Below are positions 44,059 through 51,425 of a stretch of 64,000 bases of DNA, piece after piece. Where the stretch lies: NCBI GenBank assembly GCA_016930915.1, contig JAFGFU010000025.1:62001-126000 (forward strand). The letters run 5' to 3'. Each line of letters opens with the position of its first letter. The stretch's first letter is position 1. The notes beneath the pieces are model-generated. The model searched no databases. It was not told where the DNA came from and worked only from the letters and a program-made list of their open reading frames with translations. The position numbers and the translations under genes were made by a program. This stretch comes from Campylobacterales bacterium. Its GTDB lineage: Bacteria > Campylobacterota > Campylobacteria > Campylobacterales > Sulfurospirillaceae.

Positions 44059-44301
44059 ATGGACTTAAGAGAGTTTGGCACACACATGGCACACCTTCGT
44101 AAAGCCAAAAAAGTCTCGCAAGAGCAACTCTCTCGTGACCTGAGCATCTCTCGTGCTACCATCAGCTCCCTTGAAAATGGCACAAGCTCCGATGTGGGCA
44201 TCAAAAAAATACTCCAAATCCTTGACTACTTAGGGTATGAGCTTACATGTAAAGAAAAATCACCCTTTCCTACGTTTGAGGAGTTAAGAGATGAAAGATA
44301 G
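44059..44301 (+). CDS. HipB-like helix-turn-helix antitoxin
   Basis: 80 residues with an XRE-type helix-turn-helix (SQEQLSRDLSISRATISSLENGTSSDVGIKKIL). The following gene encodes a HipA-like kinase and overlaps it by 11 bp, the standard order for this toxin-antitoxin type. It would neutralise HipA and repress the operon. Near its 3' end a TTACATGTAAA copy encodes LTCKEK. Upstream, AAGGAATCATT precedes the ATG. Confidence 0.87.
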   Translation: MDLREFGTHMAHLRKAKKVSQEQLSRDLSISRATISSLENGTSSDVGIKKILQILDYLGYELTCKEKSPFPTFEELRDER

Positions 44302-45487
44302 TTTACATGTAAAAGTTTCCAACGAAAGAGTAGGAAGCATACTGCTTGAAAATAACGAATACATCTTTGACTACACGACTGGGAATCCAGACGCTTTTGT
44401 CTCTTTAAGTATGCCTGTGCGAGCCAAAAGTTATGCCAACCCAAAACTCCACCCCATCTTTGAAATGCACTTACCTGAGGGGTATCTTCTTTCCATCATC
44501 AAAAAACATTTTTCAAAAATCACCAAAACCGATGACTTTGGACTGCTCCAGCTTATGGCGCAGAGCATCAAAGGTAAGCTTACATATGAAGCAGATACTA
44601 CGCCCAAAGACGAAATTCTTAGCTTAGATACGCTTCTTCACCCAAAAAGTGAAACGCTTTTCGATGAACTCGTAACCCGTTTTGCCCTCAACTCACCGCT
44701 CAGTGGCGTACAGCCCAAAGTCTTAGCCAAAGTGCGTGACAAAGTCACCTTACCACTGCAAGAGTACATCGTCAAGGCATGGGGTGAGGAGTACCCGCAC
44801 TTAGCACTCAATGAATTTTACTGCATGAGCATTGTCAAACGTGCTGGCATAGAAGTACCTGAATTCTACCTATCCGATGACAACAAGCTCTTCATTATGA
44901 AGCGTTTTGACATCAAAGAGGATGGAAGCTATCTAGGATTTGAAGATATGTGTGTACTTCAAGCCCGTCAAGCCGATGAAAAATACGAAGGCTCCTACGA
45001 ACACATCGCCAAAAGTATCAAAACCTTTGTCTCGCCCAAACACAAAAAAAAGGCGTTGAGAGACTTTTTTAAGATGATGGTCATCAACACCCTCGTGCAA
45101 AATGGTGATGCCCACCTCAAAAACTTTGGCGTGCTCTATGAAAATATCCAAAACATTTGGCTTGCACCTGCGTATGATATTGTCTGCACGACACTCTACA
45201 TACAAAAAGACATCCCTGCTTTGCATCTTTTAGGAAGTAAAAAATGGTGGAGTAAAGCGTTTTTGCTCCGTTTTGGCAAAGAGAGTTGTGAACTTAGTTC
45301 TAACGACACACTCATGCTTTACGATGAATGTGTTGAAGCGATACGCGTCACTGCGAATGATGTGAAAGAGCGCATTGAGGAGGAAAGTGATTTACATGTA
45401 AAGGCATTTTTGAGCAGTTTGGTGGAAGTGTTTGAAAGGGGTATAGAAAGTGAGAAGTTTAATCCTGACTTTCTTTCGAACCTATAA
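44291..45487 (+). CDS. HipA-family serine/threonine kinase toxin
   Basis: 398 residues. An N-terminal HipA_N domain (DYTTGNPDAFVSLSMPV, then HLPEGYLLSIIKKH) precedes the kinase with the phosphate-binding loop SGVQPKVL, Lys in EYIVKAWGEEYPHLALNE, and the catalytic loop NTLVQNGDAHLKNFGVLY, followed by LAPAYDIVCT. All expected catalytic elements are present. Known HipA toxins phosphorylate glutamyl-tRNA synthetase or related targets and cause dormancy. The fifth codon onward is a TTTACATGTAAA copy (SLHVKV), and another copy near the end encodes LHVK. Confidence 0.9.
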   Translation: MKDSLHVKVSNERVGSILLENNEYIFDYTTGNPDAFVSLSMPVRAKSYANPKLHPIFEMHLPEGYLLSIIKKHFSKITKTDDFGLLQLMAQSIKGKLTYEADTTPKDEILSLDTLLHPKSETLFDELVTRFALNSPLSGVQPKVLAKVRDKVTLPLQEYIVKAWGEEYPHLALNEFYCMSIVKRAGIEVPEFYLSDDNKLFIMKRFDIKEDGSYLGFEDMCVLQARQADEKYEGSYEHIAKSIKTFVSPKHKKKALRDFFKMMVINTLVQNGDAHLKNFGVLYENIQNIWLAPAYDIVCTTLYIQKDIPALHLLGSKKWWSKAFLLRFGKESCELSSNDTLMLYDECVEAIRVTANDVKERIEEESDLHVKAFLSSLVEVFERGIESEKFNPDFLSNL

Positions 45488-45512
45488 GTAACCCTTTTTT
45501 AACCTCCACAAT

Positions 45513-47243
45513 TTAAAAACCTGAAGAGATACCTGATCCAATTTTTAAAGTTTCTAAATCTATGACTTCATTATCATTATATCTTGTAGTGAGATAGATT
45601 CCTATTTCATCGTAGGAAATTTTATTTAAAATAGTTGTGATTTCATCGTAATAATTCAAATTATCAAAAATTCTTTCTTGTTTTTTACCTCTTTTTAGTG
45701 AATTCAATAATATTTGTTTTTTATAATTGAATTTTTCTATGGAAATAATGTCAATTGGAAGTATGTCGTGCAAAACTAGAGTAAGTATTGCGTCAAAAGA
45801 ATTATCAAGAATTGTTTCATCTGAAATTTGAATTATAGGTTTTTCTTTTAAATTACTTTTCCATAGTTCACAGAACGATAAAATTGTATTACCATTAAAT
45901 TTCACAAGCTCACTTACATCATTATTCAATAAAGCAATGATTAAAATTCTAATTTCTATAAATTCTTTTTCATCGGGTATTAGAAGAAGAATTTTTTCTA
46001 TTGATTCTTTCCCTGAAAAAATCAGTAACCTATTAATACAAAAACGATATTTTTGTATTAATAATCTTCGCTCGAATCCATTTAAAGTATTTATATCAGG
46101 CAATTTTTCAAGAATGCTAAAAAGTTCATGTTTTAGTTTCTCAGCGATTTCTAAAAAATTATGCGATTTGCCGAATAAATACAATAGGTATTCATAATTA
46201 TCAAAAAGTAAACTTTTGTAAAATTTTACTTGTCTTTTATATTGGCTATTAGCAAATATTTTATCAAAAGGAAGGAAAATATTTTTATCATTGAATTCTT
46301 GTTTTAACTTACCTAATTTTTTAGGGTTTAATGCAAGATAGATAGTAAGGGAAGTCATAAAATCAGAAAACTCATCATTAATTTTGTCAATATCATCAAA
46401 AGAAATTTTACTCCATTGCTCATAATTAACTAAATCTGTCTTTTTTTCATTCAATTCTAATCCAATAGGAAGTAGTTGTTTTATTTTGGCTCTGATTTCA
46501 TCTAGTTGGTTTTCTTGGTTGCTTATAACAACAAGGTCATCCACATATCTAAAATAATAATGAGTTCCAAAATGTTGTGTCATCTTTAAATCAAAATCTT
46601 CTAAATATAAATCTGCACAAAGATGCCCAAAATCTGGATTTGCAGCCACTCCTTGATTTGTAGCCTCTAACAAAGAATTTATAAATACATTTAGTTGTTT
46701 TTTTGTTTTTTTCTCACACTGCGACATTTCTATTTTGTTATTAAAAACTTCATATAATTGTTTTTGATTTACACTTGGATAAAATTTCTTCAAATCAAAA
46801 ATATACGCAAAATTACCTTCTGCCAGCGCTAATTCAATTTTTTCATTTCTTTTTTTGTATCCATGCATAAAAAAAGCAAAGTTTTGTCCTGCATTTTTAT
46901 AGAAAGGCAATCTATAACTATAAACATTTGGATTGTCATTGTATATCTTATTTTCTTGTAGTTTATCTATTAGTATAGCTTCTGCCAATAACGTTAGAGG
47001 CGATCCTATTGTTAATTCACGGTATTCTATTCCTTGTGGTTCTTTTTCTTTAAAAACTTTAAAATTTCTATAATGCCATTTATTTGTTGTTTGAAGTTGT
47101 CGTGAAATAATTGCAGATAGTAATTTGATTTGATTATCTTTGGGACATGAGTCTATAAGTGCTCTTAGTGCAATATATGTAATTGGTGAACTTCTTCTTG
47201 CCGAATTCAAAGCTTTTGTAAATAGTAATTCAAAATTATTCAT
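45513..47243 (-). CDS. Reverse transcriptase of the unknown-group/defence type with helical C-terminal extension
   Basis: 576 residues. RT motifs: FDLKKFYPSV with catalytic Asp near residue 150, QGVAANPDFGHLCADLYLEDFD near 197-218, FRYVDDLVVIS with the YVDD box near 233-236, and LNEKKT near 264. It lacks the maturase X and HNH domains of group II introns, and no retron or intron RNA was recognised beside it. The last 300 residues are helical with no named domain, like the alpha-repeat extensions of abortive-infection RTs. Its start overlaps the methyltransferase gene by 8 bp. The DNA is visibly more AT-rich than its neighbours and has no repeat palindrome, suggesting transfer. Confidence 0.85.
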   Translation of the reverse strand: MNNFELLFTKALNSARRSSPITYIALRALIDSCPKDNQIKLLSAIISRQLQTTNKWHYRNFKVFKEKEPQGIEYRELTIGSPLTLLAEAILIDKLQENKIYNDNPNVYSYRLPFYKNAGQNFAFFMHGYKKRNEKIELALAEGNFAYIFDLKKFYPSVNQKQLYEVFNNKIEMSQCEKKTKKQLNVFINSLLEATNQGVAANPDFGHLCADLYLEDFDLKMTQHFGTHYYFRYVDDLVVISNQENQLDEIRAKIKQLLPIGLELNEKKTDLVNYEQWSKISFDDIDKINDEFSDFMTSLTIYLALNPKKLGKLKQEFNDKNIFLPFDKIFANSQYKRQVKFYKSLLFDNYEYLLYLFGKSHNFLEIAEKLKHELFSILEKLPDINTLNGFERRLLIQKYRFCINRLLIFSGKESIEKILLLIPDEKEFIEIRILIIALLNNDVSELVKFNGNTILSFCELWKSNLKEKPIIQISDETILDNSFDAILTLVLHDILPIDIISIEKFNYKKQILLNSLKRGKKQERIFDNLNYYDEITTILNKISYDEIGIYLTTRYNDNEVIDLETLKIGSGISSGF

Positions 47244-48174
47244 TATTTCTCTTATATAGTTTTACTGTGACATTGCCTTTTTTTATAACCTCTTCTTTTA
47301 TTGGCTCCCACCAACAATATGTATTAGATGAAGTAGCATTGTTTTCAATAAATAATTGAACAAAAAAATCTTGTATATCTTCAAAAATTTTACCTAATGA
47401 TCTAAAAAAGAAATTTGCTTTTATGGAGTTAGGTTCTATCCATAAAAAAGTACTATATTTCAATCCAAGTCTTTCTGTGATATGTTGGAGAGACCTTTCA
47501 ATTTGTGAAAAATTAACCTCATTACCTGCAAAGCCACTAAAAGCTGAAGTCATGACGTAATATTCATTTATTGAAATATGTCTAGTCGTACTAAAAAAAT
47601 AATCCATTAATTGGCTGGTTTGCGTTGGAATACATGCATCCCATTCATAAGTATGATATATAACACGAATGCCCGCATTCAGTAGATATTGATCAAGATT
47701 ATTTAAAAGGCTTTGATAAATTTGTAATGCTGCTGGAGAAATATCAGCAGCTACAATATGGATATTTAATGGAAGTGTAGGAAGGAGTCTTTTTAGTCGT
47801 AATTCAACAAGAGTGGTAAGTAAAGATAAAATGTGTCCACCTGTTCCACAAGCTAAATCTAAAATAGAAATATTACCTTTTGAAAAAGTTGAAAAAATAT
47901 CTGTTTGTATATTTGAAAATTTCTTATCAGGGTCTAGTGTAATATGAATAACTCTTGTACTAGAATTTACAAATCTATAGGCAAAATGTTCTATTGCTTC
48001 AGTTGTACTTGAACCGCCTATAGGATGATTTTTACCATCAAATGTTTTGGCTAGTTTATATGCATTATATTCATGAAGATGCTCAATATATTTTGTTTCT
48101 AGTTCTGTACATAACTTTACAGCTTGTTCATTATGAAGCCATAATTCTTCGGGCAAATCGTTAGAATTTATCAC
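47236..48174 (-). CDS. Class I SAM-dependent methyltransferase paired with the reverse transcriptase
   Basis: 312 residues, GTG start. SAM-binding motif I is ISILDLACGTGGHIL (about 102-116), with a motif II acidic strand at IHIVAADISPAAL (about 138-150). No NPPY/DPPY-type motif of adenine or cytosine-N4 DNA methyltransferases and no Pro-Cys of C5 enzymes is visible, so it may act on a protein, RNA or small molecule. It precedes and overlaps the RT gene, so the two form one operon on AT-rich DNA. Its role is unknown; together they may be an antiphage or other selfish module. Confidence 0.72.
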   Translation of the reverse strand: MINSNDLPEELWLHNEQAVKLCTELETKYIEHLHEYNAYKLAKTFDGKNHPIGGSSTTEAIEHFAYRFVNSSTRVIHITLDPDKKFSNIQTDIFSTFSKGNISILDLACGTGGHILSLLTTLVELRLKRLLPTLPLNIHIVAADISPAALQIYQSLLNNLDQYLLNAGIRVIYHTYEWDACIPTQTSQLMDYFFSTTRHISINEYYVMTSAFSGFAGNEVNFSQIERSLQHITERLGLKYSTFLWIEPNSIKANFFFRSLGKIFEDIQDFFVQLFIENNATSSNTYCWWEPIKEEVIKKGNVTVKLYKRNNE

Positions 48175-48280
48175 TATGTAGCCTTAATAATTAGGAAAAA
48201 TAAATTTTTAAGTGCTATTGTATCTTGTTTATAAAATATTTATATACATAATCAAAAGCTGATGTACTCAAACAAACCCT

Positions 48281-48682
48281 TCACCTCACCCAATTCTCAA
48301 CCTCCAACCCCTCAACTCTCGCAAACTCTTTCATATTATTGCTCACAAGTACAACACCCAGTGATTTGGCGTGAGCGGCGATAAGCGTGTCTAGCGAGCC
48401 GATGGGTTGTCCTTTTTTTTCTAAATCTGCCCTTAGTTTTCCATACTCCAAAGCGGCTTTATAGTCGTAATCCGCAACATCAAAAGGAATAAGAAAATGC
48501 TCAATGGCTTTGAGATTTTTTTCAACATATTGACTTTTATGCGCTCCATAAATAAGTTCTGAAACCGTGATAGAAGAGAGGATGATGTCGCCTACATTGC
48601 ATTTTTTGAGCTCTTCTAAAACGCTTTGAGGTTTGTTTTTAATGATGTAGATGCAAATGTTGGTGTCGAGCATTTTTTTCAA
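48281..48682 (-). CDS. vapC: VapC-family PIN-domain ribonuclease toxin
   Basis: About 133 residues (TTG 48682 overlapping the vapB stop codon; ATG 48673 is an alternative). PIN acidic residues are in MLDTNICIY, VSELIYGA, GSLDTLIAAHA and VSNNMKEFARVEGL. VapC enzymes cleave tRNA or rRNA when released from VapB. Close to the RT-methyltransferase operon and on the same strand; the stop codon is about 105 bp from the methyltransferase start. Confidence 0.92.
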   Translation of the reverse strand: MKKMLDTNICIYIIKNKPQSVLEELKKCNVGDIILSSITVSELIYGAHKSQYVEKNLKAIEHFLIPFDVADYDYKAALEYGKLRADLEKKGQPIGSLDTLIAAHAKSLGVVLVSNNMKEFARVEGLEVENWVR

Positions 48683-48918
48683 AACAGCTCCTCTCTCTCT
48701 TGTGTCGGCTGAACCCTTTGGGCTAAAAAATCATCGGAAAAGTTATCCAGTGTGTCAAACATTTTCTCCCAAACGCTTTTATCATTTTTAGGGAAAATCA
48801 AAATAGCCCCATCGATTTTTTTGATAATCACCTCATTTTGATGCGGAAAGCGAAACTCTTTGGGAAGGCGTATGGCTTGGCTTTGACCGTTTTGAAAGAG
48901 TTTTGCAGTAGAAGTCAT
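48679..48918 (-). CDS. vapB: VapB-family AbrB-type antitoxin
   Basis: 79 residues. The N-terminal swapped-hairpin DNA-binding part reads STAKLFQNGQSQAIRLPKEFRF, typical of VapB. The C-terminal acidic tail (DNFSDDFLAQRVQPTQEREELF) would block the PIN active site. It overlaps vapC by 4 bp. AAAAGGAGCTACT precedes the ATG and a pair of AT-rich direct repeats, the likely autoregulatory site, lies just upstream. Confidence 0.92.
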   Translation of the reverse strand: MTSTAKLFQNGQSQAIRLPKEFRFPHQNEVIIKKIDGAILIFPKNDKSVWEKMFDTLDNFSDDFLAQRVQPTQEREELF

Positions 48919-48931
48919 AGTAGCTCCTTTT

Positions 48932-48958
48932 AGTATATATTTAAAAGTATATATTTAA
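48932..48958. promoter_or_regulatory. Direct repeats upstream of vapBC, candidate operator
   Basis: AGTATATATTTAA occurs twice in tandem (48932-48944 and 48946-48958), a 14-bp period, 14 bp upstream of the vapB start. It could be the VapBC binding site overlapping the promoter. Confidence 0.5.
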
Positions 48959-49032
48959 CCAATGCAAAAGTCAATGTTATTTTGTATCTCATTAAAAATC
49001 AAGCTATAATCCCATCAAAAAAAGGTCTGTGC

Positions 49033-50163
49033 GTGCGTTGTGAAAAAATGAGCTCTTTTATTGTGATGGACATCGTAAAAGAAGCGGAGAAGTTTGAAGA
49101 TTGTATTCATTTTGAGATAGGTCAACCCGACCTTCCTCCATCGCCTAAAGTCAAAGAGGCTTTACATGTAAATATTGATGCTAATCAATTTTCCTACACA
49201 CAAAGTCATGGGCTTATTGCTCTTCGTGAAAAAATTGCACAGCATTATGCTAAGACGTACGGTGTGCATATGGATATCGAGCAGATTTTTCTCACCCCTG
49301 GAACGAGTGGCGCATTTCTTATCGCTTATGCACTCACCTTAGGCAAAGATGCCACGCTTGGATTTAGCGACCCCTCTTATCCGTGTTATAAAAACTTTGC
49401 TTATCTGTTAGACATCGAACCACTTTTTATGCCCATTGGAAAAAAGGACAATTTTAAATTACATGTAAAGCATTTAGAATCGCACACTCTGGATGCCTTG
49501 CAAATTTCCTCCCCTGCCAACCCCACGGGAAATATCTACGATAAAGAAAATCTCAAAGAGCTTGTAAGCTATTGTGAAGCCAAAAATATCGCTTTTATCT
49601 CCGATGAGTTATACCATGGGCTGACGTATGAGAAAGAAGCCAACTGTGCCTTAGAATTTGGATCAAAAAACGTCTATGTCATTAACGGTTTTTCAAAATA
49701 TTATTGTATGCCAGGTCAGCGTTTGGGCTGGGTGATTGTGCCCAAAGAAAAAATTCGCCACGCTGAAATGGTGGCACAAAACCTCTTCATCTCCGCCCCA
49801 ACCCTCTCCCAATACGGCGCACTAGAAGCCTTTGATGAGGCGTATTTAGCGGAAGTTAAAGCGGAGTTTCAAAAACGCCGAGACTATCTTTATAAAGAAC
49901 TCTCAGAGCTTTTTGACATTGATGCTAAACCTGAGGGGGCATTTTACATTTGGGCAAACATTTCACGCTACTCAAACGACAGTTTTGCTTTTGCCAAAGA
50001 GCTTTTAGAGAAGATTCACGTAGCCACCACACCAGGGGTTGATTTTGGAACAAACGGAACAAGCCATTATCTGCGTTTTGCCTACACGAGGAACATCGAA
50101 CACATGCGTGAGGGCATTCAAAGACTCAAAAACTATTTAAAGGAAAAAAATGAAAATCAGTAA
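49033..50163 (+). CDS. PLP-dependent class I/II aminotransferase
   Basis: About 376 residues from GTG 49033 (AAAAGGT upstream); ATG 49048 is also possible. The ORF-track TTG start is unlikely. Family features: FEIGQPDLPPSP, TPGTSGAFLIAYAL, SPANPTGNIYDKENL, the acidic FISDELYHG, and the PLP lysine in NGFSKYYCMPGQRLGW. The specificity (aspartate, alanine or aromatic) is not readable from these motifs. Two repeat copies in frame encode ALHVNID and KLHVKHLE. It overlaps the next gene by 14 bp. Confidence 0.9.
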   Translation: MRCEKMSSFIVMDIVKEAEKFEDCIHFEIGQPDLPPSPKVKEALHVNIDANQFSYTQSHGLIALREKIAQHYAKTYGVHMDIEQIFLTPGTSGAFLIAYALTLGKDATLGFSDPSYPCYKNFAYLLDIEPLFMPIGKKDNFKLHVKHLESHTLDALQISSPANPTGNIYDKENLKELVSYCEAKNIAFISDELYHGLTYEKEANCALEFGSKNVYVINGFSKYYCMPGQRLGWVIVPKEKIRHAEMVAQNLFISAPTLSQYGALEAFDEAYLAEVKAEFQKRRDYLYKELSELFDIDAKPEGAFYIWANISRYSNDSFAFAKELLEKIHVATTPGVDFGTNGTSHYLRFAYTRNIEHMREGIQRLKNYLKEKNENQ

Positions 50164-50620
50164 AAACAATGTGGTAACCTTAAGTTACCGAGTGGTCGAT
50201 AAAAAAGGCAACCCCTTAGACACAGGTGATGAACCACTGGTTTATTTGCATGGCGGATACGGCGATATTTTCGCCAAAGTGGAAAAAGCGCTTGAGGGTA
50301 AAAGTGTTGGTGATGAAGTCGAAGTAACATTGCTTGCCAAAGAGTCGTTTGGTGAGTTTGATGAGAATTTGATTGTGACACAGCCTCGTAGTGAGTTTGA
50401 TGAGCACATCCATGAGGGTGAGCAATTTGAAGAAATCATCGAAGATGAGTTGAGCGGCGAAGAAGAGAGCATTATTTATCTGGTCAAAGAAGTGACTCCT
50501 GAACATGTTGTCTTAGATGGTAACCACCCCTTCGCAGGCATGGATGTTATCTTTCATGGCATTGTTGCGGATGTAAGAAAAGCCAACAAAGAAGAAATCG
50601 AGTGCCAATACGCACGTTAA
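50150..50620 (+). CDS. FKBP-type peptidyl-prolyl isomerase, SlyD-like
   Basis: 156 residues. The split FKBP domain is recognisable (VTLSYRVVDKKGNPLDTG, EPLVYLHGGYGDIF, then HPFAGMDVIFHGIVADVRKA), with an insert-in-flap chaperone domain between (AKESFGEFDENLIVTQP...). It lacks the His-rich metal-binding tail of E. coli SlyD. It would assist folding in the cytosol. It is translationally coupled to the aminotransferase and closed by a hairpin. Confidence 0.9.
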   Translation: MKISKNNVVTLSYRVVDKKGNPLDTGDEPLVYLHGGYGDIFAKVEKALEGKSVGDEVEVTLLAKESFGEFDENLIVTQPRSEFDEHIHEGEQFEEIIEDELSGEEESIIYLVKEVTPEHVVLDGNHPFAGMDVIFHGIVADVRKANKEEIECQYAR

Positions 50621-50631
50621 TGTTCTAAAAA

Positions 50632-50669
50632 AGGCTATCTTCTTCTTTACATGTAAAGAGAAGTAGCCT
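50632..50669 (+). terminator. Terminator hairpin with the palindrome in its apex
   Basis: Outer arms AGGCTA/TAGCCT and inner CTTCT/AGAAG arms enclose CTTTACATGTAAAG, so the repeat forms the tip of one long hairpin after the SlyD-like gene. Confidence 0.6.
50646..50657. repeat. TTTACATGTAAA palindrome, intergenic copy
   Basis: Perfect 12-mer, flanked by C and G to give the 14-bp palindrome CTTTACATGTAAAG. Confidence 0.9.
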
Positions 50670-50732
50670 CACTTCTTCTTTTGCATTTTTGCTATACTTT
50701 AGGAAATAAAATAGTAAATAAAGGAGTACCTT

Positions 50733-51023
50733 GTGGATAAAGAAACAATACTCTCTTATCTTAAAAATCACAAAGACGAGTTTACACAAAAATATCATAT
50801 TTTAGGGATGGCACTCTTCGGTTCTTTTGCACGTAATGAAAACTGTGAAGAAAGCGATATTGATATTGCTATTGATACCACTATGAGTGATTATTTTTTA
50901 CTCTATGATTTTAAGGAATCCCTAGAAAAAGCATTTCATAGAAAAGTAGATGTTGTCAGACTAAGAGAAAAAATGAACCCTTCTTTAAAAAAGAGAATTG
51001 TAAGGGATGGCATTTATGTATGA
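50733..51023 (+). CDS. MNT-type nucleotidyltransferase antitoxin (MntA-like)
   Basis: 96 residues, GTG start after AAAGGAGTACCTT. The minimal nucleotidyltransferase motif GMALFGSFARNENCEESDIDIAID has Gly-Ser and two Asp of the active site. In characterised MNT/HEPN pairs this enzyme AMPylates the HEPN toxin and inactivates it. The HEPN gene follows with 8 bp overlap, the usual arrangement. Confidence 0.9.
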   Translation: MDKETILSYLKNHKDEFTQKYHILGMALFGSFARNENCEESDIDIAIDTTMSDYFLLYDFKESLEKAFHRKVDVVRLREKMNPSLKKRIVRDGIYV

Positions 51024-51396
51024 TAAAGAACTCGTGCTTGATATCTTAACTCAAACGATTGAGGCTGTTTTAATAGTACAAGAACGATGTGCCTCTGCAC
51101 ACTGTCAAAATGATTTTATGGATACAAAAGAAGGTCAAGAAAAACTTGATAGCATTTGTATGAAGCTTATTGCCATTGGGGAAAGTTTAAAAAATATTGA
51201 TAAAATCACCGATAAAAAACTTTTGAACTCCTACCCTAGCGTTGAATGGAAAAAGATAAAGGGGATTCGAGATTTCATATCGCATCACTATTTTGATTTG
51301 GACGCAGAAGTTATTTTTGGTATTTGTAAAAATCATATTGCTCATGTGCTCAGTATCTTACAAATTATCAAAAGAGACTTAGGAAAACAGCACTAA
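51016..51396 (+). CDS. HEPN-domain ribonuclease toxin (HepT-like)
   Basis: About 126 residues from ATG 51016 (AAGGG upstream; the earlier ATG 51007 abuts that site). Helical protein with the HEPN active-site signature RDFISHHY (Arg-x4-His-x-Tyr), the pattern of HepT toxins. It would cleave RNA unless modified by the partner encoded upstream. The tail of the gene contains one arm of a terminator. Confidence 0.9.
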   Translation: MYDKELVLDILTQTIEAVLIVQERCASAHCQNDFMDTKEGQEKLDSICMKLIAIGESLKNIDKITDKKLLNSYPSVEWKKIKGIRDFISHHYFDLDAEVIFGICKNHIAHVLSILQIIKRDLGKQH

Positions 51397-51407
51397 GCCT
51401 CTTTTTT
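51373..51407 (+). terminator. Intrinsic terminator of the MNT/HEPN pair
   Basis: Arms AGAGACTTAG and CTAAGCCTCT (one mismatch), followed by TTTTTT. The first arm is inside the HEPN coding end. Confidence 0.7.
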
Positions 51408-51425
51408 GTAAAATCAGTATTGAAT

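Noticed and set aside
45488-48280. Retron or group II intron around the reverse transcriptase
   Set aside because: No msr/msd-like inverted repeats, domain V-like hairpin, maturase or HNH domain was seen; the short flanks (25 and 105 bp) leave little room for them.
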